From assembly GCF_009604375.1 (NCBI RefSeq), contig NZ_WEGH01000004.1, forward strand, positions 744,001 through 808,000: 64,000 nucleotides of DNA. The letters are read 5' to 3'. The DNA comes from Actinomadura macrotermitis (GTDB lineage Bacteria; Actinomycetota; Actinomycetes; Streptosporangiales; Streptosporangiaceae). The notes below the pieces were generated by a model that saw only the letters and a program-made list of their open reading frames with translations, did not search any database and was not told the DNA's origin. Positions 28,802 to 37,322 of this stretch are shown piece after piece. The position numbers and the translations under genes were made by a program. Numbering within the stretch: the stretch's first letter is position 1; each line of letters starts with the position of its first letter.

Positions 28802-29080
28802 ATGCCCGCACTGACCGATCACCGCCGGCAGGCCCGCGACGACCTCGCGCGGCGGCTGGCCGATGAGTTCCTGTCCTTTCCCTCCGACACCGTGGACCGC
28901 TGCGTCGCCGACGTGCTGGCCTGCGTGACCCATCTCGGCATCGACGCCACCCCGGCGCTGGTGGAGCGGATGGCGCGCGAGCACCTGGTCGGCATGGTCA
29001 AGTCCGAGCCGCCGTCCGGGCGCGTCCCGGGCGCGTGGAGCGGCCCGCCGCCGCGGCGCGGGGCGGGGGTGGACGGCTGA
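28802..29080 (+). CDS. Small helical protein (three-helix-bundle dimerisation domain-like)
   Basis: 92 residues. The segment RLADEFLSFPSDTVDRCVADVLACVTHLG followed by PALVERMAREHL resembles a short three-helix domain found in many actinobacterial proteins; the C-terminus is disordered and Pro/Gly-rich. AAAGG lies 8 bases before the ATG; a GTG at 28793 is less likely. Function unknown. Confidence 0.75.
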   Translation: MPALTDHRRQARDDLARRLADEFLSFPSDTVDRCVADVLACVTHLGIDATPALVERMAREHLVGMVKSEPPSGRVPGAWSGPPPRRGAGVDG

Positions 29081-29154
29081 GCGGACCCGGCCCATTTCGA
29101 CCGCCGCCCGCGTCCGGGACGATCCGGGCCGCCGAATCTGCGAAGCTATGAGGC

Positions 29155-30756
29155 GTGAGTCCGCGCAGCCAACGCCGCCCGCCCGGGGACCCGGCACCGG
29201 AGGGGCGGCCCCCCGGCGAGATCTCGGCGATCTTCGACGGGATGCTGCAGCACGCCCGCGAGCTGCTGGCGGTGCGCAGCCCGCTGGACGCCGAACTGAT
29301 CGTCAGCGAGATCCTGGGGTCCTGGTGGGGCCGGCGGGCCGAGGGCGGCGACGTCGAGCGGGTCATCGGCGAGGAACTGGTCGAGCACGCCGCGCGGGCC
29401 GCCACCCCGGCCGCGCTCGCCCTGCTGACCGGCATCTGCTACCTCGGCACCCCGGGGCAGGCGGTGCGCGCCGAACGGGCCGTGCTGGAGCTGATGGACA
29501 AGGGCGTGCCCCGGCCCGCCTGGGCCGACCGGGTCGGGACGATCGCGCACGAGGGCTGCTACGTCTCGCGCGACGTCTACGGCGACCAGGACTCGATCGT
29601 GTGCGTCTACTCCTACGGCGGCGCCGAGCGGCACGCGCTGGTGGTGCTGGTGGACCGCACCAAGGCGACGGTGCTGCCGGTCCCGGCCGGCGGCCGCCCG
29701 CCCGCCGGCGGCCTGGTCCGCGACGCCTGGGTGTCGTCCAAGGTCGACCGGCTGCTGGAGCACTCCCGGCACGAGGGCCGCACCAACCCGCTGATGCGCT
29801 TCGAGGAGCTCGACCCGCGCGACACCCGCGCCATGCTGCAGCGGGCGCTGGAGTTCACCAACGAGACCCCCGACCCGCCGGTCAACGACACCTTCGGCTC
29901 CTACCACGCCTTCCTGCGCGCCCGGCTGCGCGCGCTGCCGCCCGGCGGGCACGTCCCGCAGCCGCCGGTGTACGGCCGCGACCGGCGCGCCAAGATCGCC
30001 ATCCAGTTCCTGGCGTCCGACGAGGCCGAGGACCTGTCGGACCGGTCCGCGGCCGGCCGCTGCGTCGACCGGATCATCGACTACGGCTGCACGCACGACT
30101 TCGGGCGGCCGCTGCGGGTCAGCCCGGTCAAGGCCGAGATGTTCCTGCTGGACTGGCTGCCGCGCAAGGTGCTGCTGTCGCCGAGCGAGCAGGAGGCGGT
30201 GCCGCACGTATTGGCGTCCTGGGTGCGCTGGGCGGGGCGGCGCACCGGGCTGCCCGAGGAGGGCGTCCGGGCGACGCTGGACGCGGTGTGGGACGCCACC
30301 GCCAAGTTCGCGAGCGCCTACCGCGACCCGTCGGCGTTCGGGCTGGACCGCGACCTGGTCGACCGGCTGCTGCCCGACGGCGATCTGGAGGCCCTGCCGC
30401 GCCGGGCGTTCGCGCTGCCGTTCCTGTCGGGGCGGCACCGGCTGTCGGGCCGGCACGGCTGGATCGACCTGGCCACCCTGGACCCGGCCGACCCCGCCGA
30501 CCGGCGGGTCGTCCTGGAGTTCGAGCACCCCGGCGCCGACCCGGCGCACCTGGACGCGCACGAGCGGCTCACCCTGCGGCTGTGGGACGGCGACCCGCCG
30601 CAGCTGTGGGAGACCGCGCAGGCGCTGCTGGACGTGGGCTTCGAGCGGCACGACATCCTGCACCGGCTGATCGCCCTGCTGGACCGCTGCGGCGACGACC
30701 CGCGGGCGCTGCGCGAGGCGCTGCGTGTGCTGCGTCACGAAGCGCCACCGGAGTGA
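29155..30756 (+). CDS. Conserved hypothetical protein, 533 residues
   Basis: Starts at a GTG. Opens with a Pro-rich leader, then GEISAIFDGMLQHARELLAVRSPLDAELIVSEILGSWWG, a region common to cytosolic actinobacterial proteins of unknown function. No membrane segment or known catalytic motif is seen; Trp/Arg-rich helical segments continue to the end (FERHDILHRLIALLDRCGDD). It is the first large gene of a plus-strand run leading to two TY-Chap/SseB proteins. Confidence 0.8.
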   Translation: MSPRSQRRPPGDPAPEGRPPGEISAIFDGMLQHARELLAVRSPLDAELIVSEILGSWWGRRAEGGDVERVIGEELVEHAARAATPAALALLTGICYLGTPGQAVRAERAVLELMDKGVPRPAWADRVGTIAHEGCYVSRDVYGDQDSIVCVYSYGGAERHALVVLVDRTKATVLPVPAGGRPPAGGLVRDAWVSSKVDRLLEHSRHEGRTNPLMRFEELDPRDTRAMLQRALEFTNETPDPPVNDTFGSYHAFLRARLRALPPGGHVPQPPVYGRDRRAKIAIQFLASDEAEDLSDRSAAGRCVDRIIDYGCTHDFGRPLRVSPVKAEMFLLDWLPRKVLLSPSEQEAVPHVLASWVRWAGRRTGLPEEGVRATLDAVWDATAKFASAYRDPSAFGLDRDLVDRLLPDGDLEALPRRAFALPFLSGRHRLSGRHGWIDLATLDPADPADRRVVLEFEHPGADPAHLDAHERLTLRLWDGDPPQLWETAQALLDVGFERHDILHRLIALLDRCGDDPRALREALRVLRHEAPPE

Positions 30757-30808
30757 CGCCCGGTTTGCCAGAAGGCGTCCGGGACGACAATCATCAGGAT
30801 CTCGGGCA

Positions 30809-30826
30809 TGGGTCCCGCGGGACCCA
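30809..30826. promoter_or_regulatory. 18-bp palindrome between hypothetical genes
   Basis: Perfect palindrome with arms TGGGTCCCG and CGGGACCCA, 25 bases before the GTG at 30852. It may be an operator or a small terminator of the gene before. Confidence 0.4.
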
Positions 30827-30851
30827 AGGGGGCCGTCCCCGGTCATAGGGA

Positions 30852-32081
30852 GTGATCTTGTTGGAGTGGTCCGAGTTCGCTCGGCGGCTGGGGCGGGAGC
30901 TGGCGGGTCTCGGCCCCGACACCATCCTGATCGTGCGCGAACGCGACGAGAGCCGGCACTACGTGCAGGCCATGCGCGAGCCGGACCGGCTCTACGCCGA
31001 GGCCGTCAGCAACAACTTCCTGGACGGCCCGCTGCTGCTCACCCTCGCCGACGAGGAGGTCATGAGCGAGGCCGGCTGGCAGCCGCCCGCCGACCCCGCG
31101 CCGCGCAACTGGTGGACCGAGCTGCCCGCGGCGGCCGGGCCCGCCGACTTCGCCCGGCTGGCCGAGGTGATGGTCACCGCGCTGCGCGACGTGCAGGGCG
31201 TGCGCCGCCCCTCGGACCTGGTGTACGAGTCGTTCCACCGGCACGGCACCGGGCTGATCGAGCTGCTGGACTTCGGCATCGAGGTCGCGGACCCGGCCCG
31301 GGTCGACGAGCGCCGCGGCTCGGGCGCGCCCGCCGCGCCCGCCTGGCCGGCCGCCCGCCCCGAGCCGGTCTACGGCGCCCCGGTGCCGCCCGCCAACGGC
31401 GTGCCGTTCCCTGGCCCGCCCGGCCCCGGCGAGCCCGCGCCCGGTCCCGGCGCGGGCCTGCCCGGCGCGGGCCCGCCCGTGCCCTCCTCGCCCATCCCCG
31501 CCTCGCCTCTCCCGCCGCCGCCCGCGCCCCCCGGCCCCGCACCGGCGGCCGGCGGGGAGCTGGAGGCGCGCCTCGCCGCCGCCCGCCAGCGCGGCGACCA
31601 CGCCACCTACTTCGAGCTGCTGCTCACCGCCGACCTGGTGCTGCCCGCGGTCTCCGACGCCGACGGGTCCGGCCTGCCGATCATCCAGATCGGCGCGGGC
31701 ACCTACGTGACGGTGTTCACCTCCCAGGAGGCGATGGGCGACGGCCCGTCCTACCCGACCTCGTTCCCGCTGATCGCGGGCGGCTGGCCGGATCCGGCCT
31801 GGCAGCTGGCGATCAACCCGGGGCTGCCCAGCGAGATCCACCTGGACACCGCCGCGGTCGCCCGGCTGGCCGCCCAGCAGCTCGCCGCCGAGGACGCCGC
31901 CGCCGGCCCGGCCGCCGCGCCGCCCGCGCCCGGCGTCACGCTGCGCCCGCCGCACGGCACCCGCCTGTGGCGCGCGGCGGCCGACGGCGGCGAGGACGTC
32001 CCGGTCGCGGTGTACGACGCGATCGGCGCCGCCTGGACCCCCGTCCGCACCGAGGCGCTGCCCACCTCCCGGACCGACTGA
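30852..32081 (+). CDS. TY-Chap domain plus SseB-like domain protein
   Basis: 409 residues from a GTG (ATAGGGA upstream). N-terminal domain (about 1-135: LEWSEFARRLGRELAGL... YVQAM... NWWTELP) has the pattern of TY-Chap (YbjN/Tir-chaperone-like) domains. A Pro/Gly/Ala-rich linker (about 150-235) leads to an SseB-like domain (about 235-345) with FELLLTADLVLPAVSDADG, VTVFTSQEAM and WQLAINPGLPSEIHLD. A short C-terminal tail ends with VPVAVYDAIGAAWTPV, which resembles the end of the next protein. Biological role unknown. Confidence 0.8.
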   Translation: MILLEWSEFARRLGRELAGLGPDTILIVRERDESRHYVQAMREPDRLYAEAVSNNFLDGPLLLTLADEEVMSEAGWQPPADPAPRNWWTELPAAAGPADFARLAEVMVTALRDVQGVRRPSDLVYESFHRHGTGLIELLDFGIEVADPARVDERRGSGAPAAPAWPAARPEPVYGAPVPPANGVPFPGPPGPGEPAPGPGAGLPGAGPPVPSSPIPASPLPPPPAPPGPAPAAGGELEARLAAARQRGDHATYFELLLTADLVLPAVSDADGSGLPIIQIGAGTYVTVFTSQEAMGDGPSYPTSFPLIAGGWPDPAWQLAINPGLPSEIHLDTAAVARLAAQQLAAEDAAAGPAAAPPAPGVTLRPPHGTRLWRAAADGGEDVPVAVYDAIGAAWTPVRTEALPTSRTD

Positions 32082-32145
32082 CCCCGCCGAACGGCTACCG
32101 TCGGGTAAGGCATCAAGGACCAGGGGACGCGAGGTTGGGCTCGAA

Positions 32146-33663
32146 GTGGACTGGGAAGACTTCGCCGGGCGGCTGACCCGTGAGCTGACACGGCTCACCG
32201 ACGGCGCGTTCCTGATCGTGCAGGGGCCGAGCGGCCTGCCGTACGTGCAGGCCATGCGGGCGGGCGAGTCGTTCGACGCCGAGGCGGTGGGCAGCGCGTT
32301 CCTGCCGCGGCCGCTGTCGGCGCGCCAGGAGCGGCGGCTGGCGGCGCTCGGCTGGCAGGAGCCCGACGGCCGCGACATGCGCAACTGGACGTTCCGCTTC
32401 GAGCTGCCGGGCCGGCGCCGCGACTTCCAGTACACCGCCGGGCGGATGGTCGCGGCGTTCCGCGACGTCTACGGCGTCCGCTCGCCGCTGGAGCTGGTCT
32501 ACCAGGCCGGCCGCAGCGGCCCGGGCGGCGGCGGCCTGGCGCTGCCCGGCCTCGGCATCCCGATGGCCATCCCCGAGGCGGAGGGCGAGGCGCCGCCCGC
32601 CGCGCCGGCCGGGCCGGACCCGGGCGCCGACCTGGAGGGGGCGCTCGGCGCCGCCCGCGAGCGCGGCGACCAGCGGGCCTACCTGGAGCTGCTCGGCCGG
32701 GCCACGCTGTTCCTGCCCGACGCCGGCGGCCTGGACGCCAACGGCGTGCAGCAGTACGCGACGGCGCGGTTCGGCGACGGCACGTTCGTGCTGGCCTTCA
32801 CCTCGCCCGAGGCGATGCGGCACTCGCTGCGCGGCCAGGCCGCCCGGCACCGCGCCGTCGCGCCCGCCGAGCTGGCGCGGGTCTGGCCGCACCCGGAGTG
32901 GCAGCTGGCGATCAACCCGGGGCTGCCGAGCGCCGCCTATCTGGAGGCGCACACCCTTCTTCCCGCCGGGCAGAGCCCACCGGCCCGCCCGCCCGCGCCG
33001 CCCTCTCCCCCGCCCGCGCCGCAGGCGCCTCCGCCCACGCCGCAAGCGCCCACGCCCACGCCCGCGCCGCAGGCGCCTCCGCCCGCGCCGAAGGCTCCTC
33101 CGTCCGCACCGCCGTCGCCGCCGCCCGTGCCGCAGGCCCGGCCGCGGACCAGGCCGAAGCCGCCGCCCACCGACTTCGTCGTCATGCAGAAGGTGCTGCG
33201 GCCCGAGCACGTCCAGCACTACCTGAAGGGCGGCTACGACCGCGTCGCCGGGTACGTGCACCGCCTCGTCGACGTCCAGGACCTGACCACCCCGGCCAAG
33301 CTGGTCCGGGGCCTCGGCCTGGTGTACGAGGGCGCGCCGTTCGACGCCGCCGACGAGACCGTGCACGTGGTCCGCTGGCCCGCGGTGAAGCCGGCGCTGT
33401 TCCGCACCCCGCTCGGCGGCATCGACGAGTGGAGCATGAGCATCATCCCGGGCGGCTGGGTGATCGAGAAGGCGCCGTTCCCGGGCTCGGGGTACGCGCC
33501 GGGCGAGGGCGCCGCGATCCCCGAATTCAAGATCAACACTCAGCGGCTGCCGCACGGCGCCGAGATCCACCGCGTCTGCCGCGACGGCACGGTGGCGCTG
33601 GTGGCGGTCTACGACGCCGACCGGGGCGCCTGGCGGCCGCCGGCACCGGGGGGACGGGGATGA
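32146..33663 (+). CDS. TY-Chap + SseB-like + unknown C-terminal domain protein
   Basis: 505 residues. Paralogous in its first half to the gene before: TY-Chap-like (VDWEDFAGRLTRELTRL...), then SseB-like (YLELLGRATLFLPDAGG, LAFTSPEAM, WQLAINPGLPSAAYLE, about 165-270). A Pro-rich linker (about 275-345) follows. The C-terminal domain (about 345-505) has VVMQKVLRPEHVQHYLKGGY, VHRLVDVQDLTTPAKLVRGL, a conserved-looking VHVVRWPAVKPALFRTPLGG and EFKINTQRLPHGAEIHRVCR. I do not recognise this domain. It could be a catalytic or effector tip carried by the linker. The next gene overlaps by 4 bases. Confidence 0.78.
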   Translation: MDWEDFAGRLTRELTRLTDGAFLIVQGPSGLPYVQAMRAGESFDAEAVGSAFLPRPLSARQERRLAALGWQEPDGRDMRNWTFRFELPGRRRDFQYTAGRMVAAFRDVYGVRSPLELVYQAGRSGPGGGGLALPGLGIPMAIPEAEGEAPPAAPAGPDPGADLEGALGAARERGDQRAYLELLGRATLFLPDAGGLDANGVQQYATARFGDGTFVLAFTSPEAMRHSLRGQAARHRAVAPAELARVWPHPEWQLAINPGLPSAAYLEAHTLLPAGQSPPARPPAPPSPPPAPQAPPPTPQAPTPTPAPQAPPPAPKAPPSAPPSPPPVPQARPRTRPKPPPTDFVVMQKVLRPEHVQHYLKGGYDRVAGYVHRLVDVQDLTTPAKLVRGLGLVYEGAPFDAADETVHVVRWPAVKPALFRTPLGGIDEWSMSIIPGGWVIEKAPFPGSGYAPGEGAAIPEFKINTQRLPHGAEIHRVCRDGTVALVAVYDADRGAWRPPAPGGRG

Positions 33664-34028
33664 GCATCAGGCACGGCTACTACGCGCGCTGGCAGGGCGC
33701 CGAGTACGAGGCGAGCCCCGACGGCGCCCGCGTCCGCCTCTACCGGGCCCGTCCCGCCGAGGGGTTCGCCCAGGTCACCGAGACCCGCCATGTCCGGGTG
33801 GTGCCCGCCGCCGAGGTCGAGTCGCTGGTGTACGTCACCACGTTCTGCCAGTGGCGCGGCGAGCCGTTCGCCGTCCTCGCCGAGCACGAGGGCTGGCTGC
33901 GGGTGGAGTACACCGGCGGCAAGGCGCCGGTCGCCGAGCGGCTCGGCCTGGAGCCGTTCGACCGCGGCGTCTACCAGGCGTGGGCGCCGCGCGGCGAGGT
34001 GGGCGACATCCGCGAGGAGGCCGTCTAG
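33660..34028 (+). CDS. Small protein of unknown function, partner candidate
   Basis: 122 residues, acidic and compact, starting MSIRHGYYARWQGAEYEAS and holding VTTFCQWRGEPFAVLAEHEGWLRVEYTGG. ATG overlaps the stop of the 505-residue protein (ATGA), so the two are coupled. No signal peptide or membrane helix. Size and position would suit an immunity or accessory partner of the unknown C-terminal domain before it (inference only). Its TAG stop touches the ATG of pxpA. Confidence 0.78.
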   Translation: MSIRHGYYARWQGAEYEASPDGARVRLYRARPAEGFAQVTETRHVRVVPAAEVESLVYVTTFCQWRGEPFAVLAEHEGWLRVEYTGGKAPVAERLGLEPFDRGVYQAWAPRGEVGDIREEAV

Positions 34029-34784
34029 ATGCCGCCGGTGATCGACGTCAACGCCGACCTCGGCGAGGGGTTCGGCCGCTGGGACCTCGGCGACGACGAC
34101 GCGCTGCTGGAGGTGGTCACCAGCGCCAACGTGGCCTGCGGCTTCCACGCCGGCGACCCGCTGATCATGCGGCGGGTGTGCGCGGGCGCGGTCGCGCGCG
34201 GCGTCACGATCGGCGCGCAGGTCTCCTACCGGGACCTGGCCGGTTTCGGCCGCCGCGAGATGGACGTGGCGCCCGCCGAGCTGACCGCCGAGGTGCTGTA
34301 CCAGATCGCCGCGCTGGACGGCGTCGCGCGGGCCGAGGGCGGCCGCGTCGCCTACGTCAAACCGCACGGGGCGCTCTACAACCGCATCGTGCGCGATCCG
34401 GTGCAGGCCGCCGCCGTCGCGGACGCCGTCCGCGCCTACGACCCGGCGCTGCCGCTGCTGACGCTGCCCGGATCGGCCGTGCACGAGGCCGCCGGCGGCC
34501 TGACCGTCGTCGCCGAGTGCTTCGCCGACCGCGCCTACACCCCTGCCGGTGCCCTGGTGTCGCGCCGCGAGCCGGGCGCGGTGATCCACGACCGGGACGC
34601 CGTGGTCGCGCGCGCCGTCCGGATGGCCGCCGAGGGCACCGTGGAGGCCGTCGACGGCAGCGTGGTCGACATCCCCGCGCGGTCCCTCTGCGTGCACGGC
34701 GACACCTCCGGCGCGGTCGGGCTGGCCCGCGCGGTGCGGGCCGCGCTCGCCGAGGCCGGGGTGCGGGTGGAGCCGTTCGCATGA
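34029..34784 (+). CDS. pxpA: 5-oxoprolinase subunit PxpA (LamB/YcsF family)
   Basis: 251 residues. Opens with DVNADLGEGFGRW and has VACGFHAGDP, GVTIGAQVSYRD, YVKPHGALYN and CVHGDTSGAV, the family motifs. With PxpB and PxpC it hydrolyses 5-oxoproline (pyroglutamate) to glutamate using ATP. The ATG follows the previous stop with no gap. Confidence 0.93.
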   Translation: MPPVIDVNADLGEGFGRWDLGDDDALLEVVTSANVACGFHAGDPLIMRRVCAGAVARGVTIGAQVSYRDLAGFGRREMDVAPAELTAEVLYQIAALDGVARAEGGRVAYVKPHGALYNRIVRDPVQAAAVADAVRAYDPALPLLTLPGSAVHEAAGGLTVVAECFADRAYTPAGALVSRREPGAVIHDRDAVVARAVRMAAEGTVEAVDGSVVDIPARSLCVHGDTSGAVGLARAVRAALAEAGVRVEPFA

Positions 34785-35377
34785 GGATCCGCCGCGCGGG
34801 CGACCGGGGGCTGCTGGTGGAGACCGGCGACCCGCACCGGCTGCACGCCGCGGTCCGCGCCGCGGGCCTACCGGGCGTTCTCGACGTCGTGCCCGGCGAG
34901 CGGACCGTCCTGATCACCACGGCCGGCGATCCCGGCCGGCTCGCCGAGCGCCTGCCGGGCCTGCCGCTGCCGGAGCAGGCCGCGGGGGACGCGCCGCCGG
35001 TGCAGATCCCGGTCGTCTACGACGGCGCCGACCTCGCCGAGGTCGCCGAGCTGACCGGGCTGTCGCCGGAGGAGGTCGTGGCCCGGCACACCGCCGCCGA
35101 GTACACCGTCGCCTACCTGGGCTTCTCCCCCGGCTTCGGCTACCTCACGGGCCTGCCGGCTGAGCTGCGCGTGCCGCGCCGCGACTCGCCGCGCACGGCG
35201 GTGCCGGCGGGGGCGGTGGCGATCGCCGGGCCGTACGCGGCGGTCTACCCCGCGCCCTCGCCCGGCGGCTGGCGGCTGCTCGGCCGCACCGACCTGGCGC
35301 TGTGGGACGTGACCCGCGATCCGCCGTCGCTGCTGCGGCCCGGCGCCCGGGTCCGGTTCGTCGCGGACGCCTCATGA
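34781..35377 (+). CDS. pxpB: 5-oxoprolinase subunit PxpB
   Basis: 198 residues with the KipI-like motifs IPVVYDGADLAEVAELTGLS, YTVAYLGFSPGFGYLTGLP and VPRRDSPRTAVPAGAVAIAG. ATGA overlap with pxpA. N-terminus slightly short compared with the usual 210-220 residues. Confidence 0.92.
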   Translation: MRIRRAGDRGLLVETGDPHRLHAAVRAAGLPGVLDVVPGERTVLITTAGDPGRLAERLPGLPLPEQAAGDAPPVQIPVVYDGADLAEVAELTGLSPEEVVARHTAAEYTVAYLGFSPGFGYLTGLPAELRVPRRDSPRTAVPAGAVAIAGPYAAVYPAPSPGGWRLLGRTDLALWDVTRDPPSLLRPGARVRFVADAS

Positions 35378-36258
35378 TCGAGGTGGTGCGGCCGGGGCCG
35401 CTGGCGACCGTCCAGGACCTCGGCCGGGCGGGCCTGGCGCACCTCGGCGTGCCAGGGTCGGGCGCCGCCGACGCCCGTGCGCTGCGCCTGGCCAACCGCC
35501 TGGTCGGCAACGCCGAGGCCTGCGCGGGCGTGGAGTTCACCTTCGGCGGCGCCGCTCTGCGCTTCCATTCCCCGGCTTGGATCGCCGTCACCGGCGCGCC
35601 GCTGCCGGTGCGTGTGGACGGCCGCGCCCACGGCATGAACGCCCCCTGCCATGTCCCTGCCGGAGCCGTGCTGGAACTCGGCATACCGTCTCAGGGGTTG
35701 CGCAGCTATCTGGCGGTGCGGGGCGGCCTGGCCGTGGAACCCGTCCTCGGCAGCCGCTCCACCGACCTGCTGTCGGGCCTCGGGCCCGCGCCCCTCTCCC
35801 CCGGCGACCGCCTGCCCATCGGGCCCGCCCGGGGCCTGGCCGACATCACGGTCGACGTCGCCCCGACCCCCGGCTTTCCCGACGAGCCCGTTCTGCACGT
35901 CCTACCCGGCCCCCGCGACGACTGGTTCACCCCGGACGCCCTGGAAACGCTCACCTCCGCCCCCTACGAGGCCAGCTCGGAGAGCAACCGGGTGGGCGTC
36001 CGGCTCCAGGGGTCCGCCCTCGCCCGCGCGCGCGACGGCGAGCTGAGCAGCGAGGGCATGGTCACCGGCGCGCTGCAGGTGCCGCCGAACGGCCTGCCGA
36101 TCCTCTTCCTGGCCGACCACCCGACCACCGGCGGCTACCCGGTGATCGCGGTGGTGGCGTCCGCCGACCTCCCCCTCGCCGCCCAGCTGCGCCCCGGTCA
36201 GACCGTGCGGTTCAGGTGCGCTGGAGGAGCGGGCGCAGGCGGTCGATCTCCTCGCTGA
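35374..36258 (+). CDS. pxpC: 5-oxoprolinase subunit PxpC
   Basis: 294 residues. KipA-like motifs: [60 protein letters not shown] and the C-terminal SEGMVTGALQVPPNGLPI. ATGA overlap with pxpB. The last 47 bases overlap the 3' end of the convergent gene at 36212. Confidence 0.92.
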   Translation: MIEVVRPGPLATVQDLGRAGLAHLGVPGSGAADARALRLANRLVGNAEACAGVEFTFGGAALRFHSPAWIAVTGAPLPVRVDGRAHGMNAPCHVPAGAVLELGIPSQGLRSYLAVRGGLAVEPVLGSRSTDLLSGLGPAPLSPGDRLPIGPARGLADITVDVAPTPGFPDEPVLHVLPGPRDDWFTPDALETLTSAPYEASSESNRVGVRLQGSALARARDGELSSEGMVTGALQVPPNGLPILFLADHPTTGGYPVIAVVASADLPLAAQLRPGQTVRFRCAGGAGAGGRSPR

Positions 36259-37291
36259 GGGCGGCGACCGGGACGTCCTCGAAGGTCGTGACGGCGATGT
36301 CGTCGTCCTTGGCCTCCCAGACGCCCGCGACGCGCCCCTGGTGGAGCACGACCGGGGAGATCCACCCGGCCGCGCGGCTGACCGCCGGCCGGTGCTCGGC
36401 CGGGATCAGGTAGGTGGCCGCGGTGCCCGCGCCGAGCACGTACTGGTCGAACGCGCCGAGCAGCCGCACCGAGGCGTCCGGCGCGGTGGCCAGGAGTTCG
36501 TCGCGGTGCTCGGCGAGGACGTGCATCGGCTCGCCCTCGACCTCGACGGTGGCCAGCTCGTCCGCGACCGCCGCGAACCAGGCCTTGACGTCCTTCTTCC
36601 TGCTCGTCTTGCGCATCAGCCAGTTGTCGAACATCTCGGGCGTGGCGGGGCCGTGCGCGCCGAGGAACGCGCGGATCACCGTGCGGGCCGCGTCCTCCAC
36701 CGGCGGCGGGGCCGTCCAGCCCGGCAGCCACGCGGCGGGCGAGGTGAAGGTGACGCGGGTGCCCTGCGCCGGGCCGTAGCAGAGCACGCCCCACCAGGCG
36801 AGCGGCTTCAGCAGCACGCCCCAGCCGGAGCCGAGCAGCTCGGCCAGGTGCGCCGAGCCGGTCTCCTCGATGATCGCGGCGGCCAGCTCCTCGCGGGTGA
36901 GGGGCGTCCCGGGGGCGAGCGCGGTGGCGGCCGCCGCCGCGATGGCCTCCAGGTCGGCGGGGGTCGCGCCGAAGGTCTTCTGCCAGCTCGCCTTCTCCCA
37001 GTTGCGGATCGTCGCGCACAGCGCGAGGTAGGCCGCGGCCTCGCCGGCCGGGAGCAGGTGCAGGGTGCCGCGCATCGCCCAGGTCTTGACCAGCGCCCGC
37101 TCCTCCAGCGCCCGCGCGGCGCCGCCCGGGGCGGCCTGGCGGAGCGCGACGGCCAGCTCGGCGGCCGAGGCGACCTGCGCCTGCACCCCGGCGAGCCGCC
37201 GGACGATCTCGACCGGGCCGCCGCCCGGGGTGGTGAGGTACTGCCGTCCCATCCGCCAGGCCAGCACCTGGGGCCATGTCACCGAACTCAT
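36212..37291 (-). CDS. Winged-helix DNA-binding protein, AlkZ/YcaQ-like DNA glycosylase
   Basis: 359 residues of the HTH_42 family. The N-terminal IVRRLAGVQAQVAS holds a Q-hydrophobic-Q motif, the catalytic element of AlkZ-type glycosylases that open DNA crosslinks or remove alkylated bases. MRGTLHLLPAGEAAAYL, the middle winged-helix region and the C-terminal VVLHQGRVAGVWEAK also fit. No Fe-S or signal peptide. It follows the double AAA+ gene by 31 bases on the same strand. Confidence 0.85.
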   Translation of the reverse strand: MSSVTWPQVLAWRMGRQYLTTPGGGPVEIVRRLAGVQAQVASAAELAVALRQAAPGGAARALEERALVKTWAMRGTLHLLPAGEAAAYLALCATIRNWEKASWQKTFGATPADLEAIAAAAATALAPGTPLTREELAAAIIEETGSAHLAELLGSGWGVLLKPLAWWGVLCYGPAQGTRVTFTSPAAWLPGWTAPPPVEDAARTVIRAFLGAHGPATPEMFDNWLMRKTSRKKDVKAWFAAVADELATVEVEGEPMHVLAEHRDELLATAPDASVRLLGAFDQYVLGAGTAATYLIPAEHRPAVSRAAGWISPVVLHQGRVAGVWEAKDDDIAVTTFEDVPVAALSEEIDRLRPLLQRT

Positions 37292-37322
37292 GATCAGATC
37301 CCACCACAGCGGCGGGCATCCG

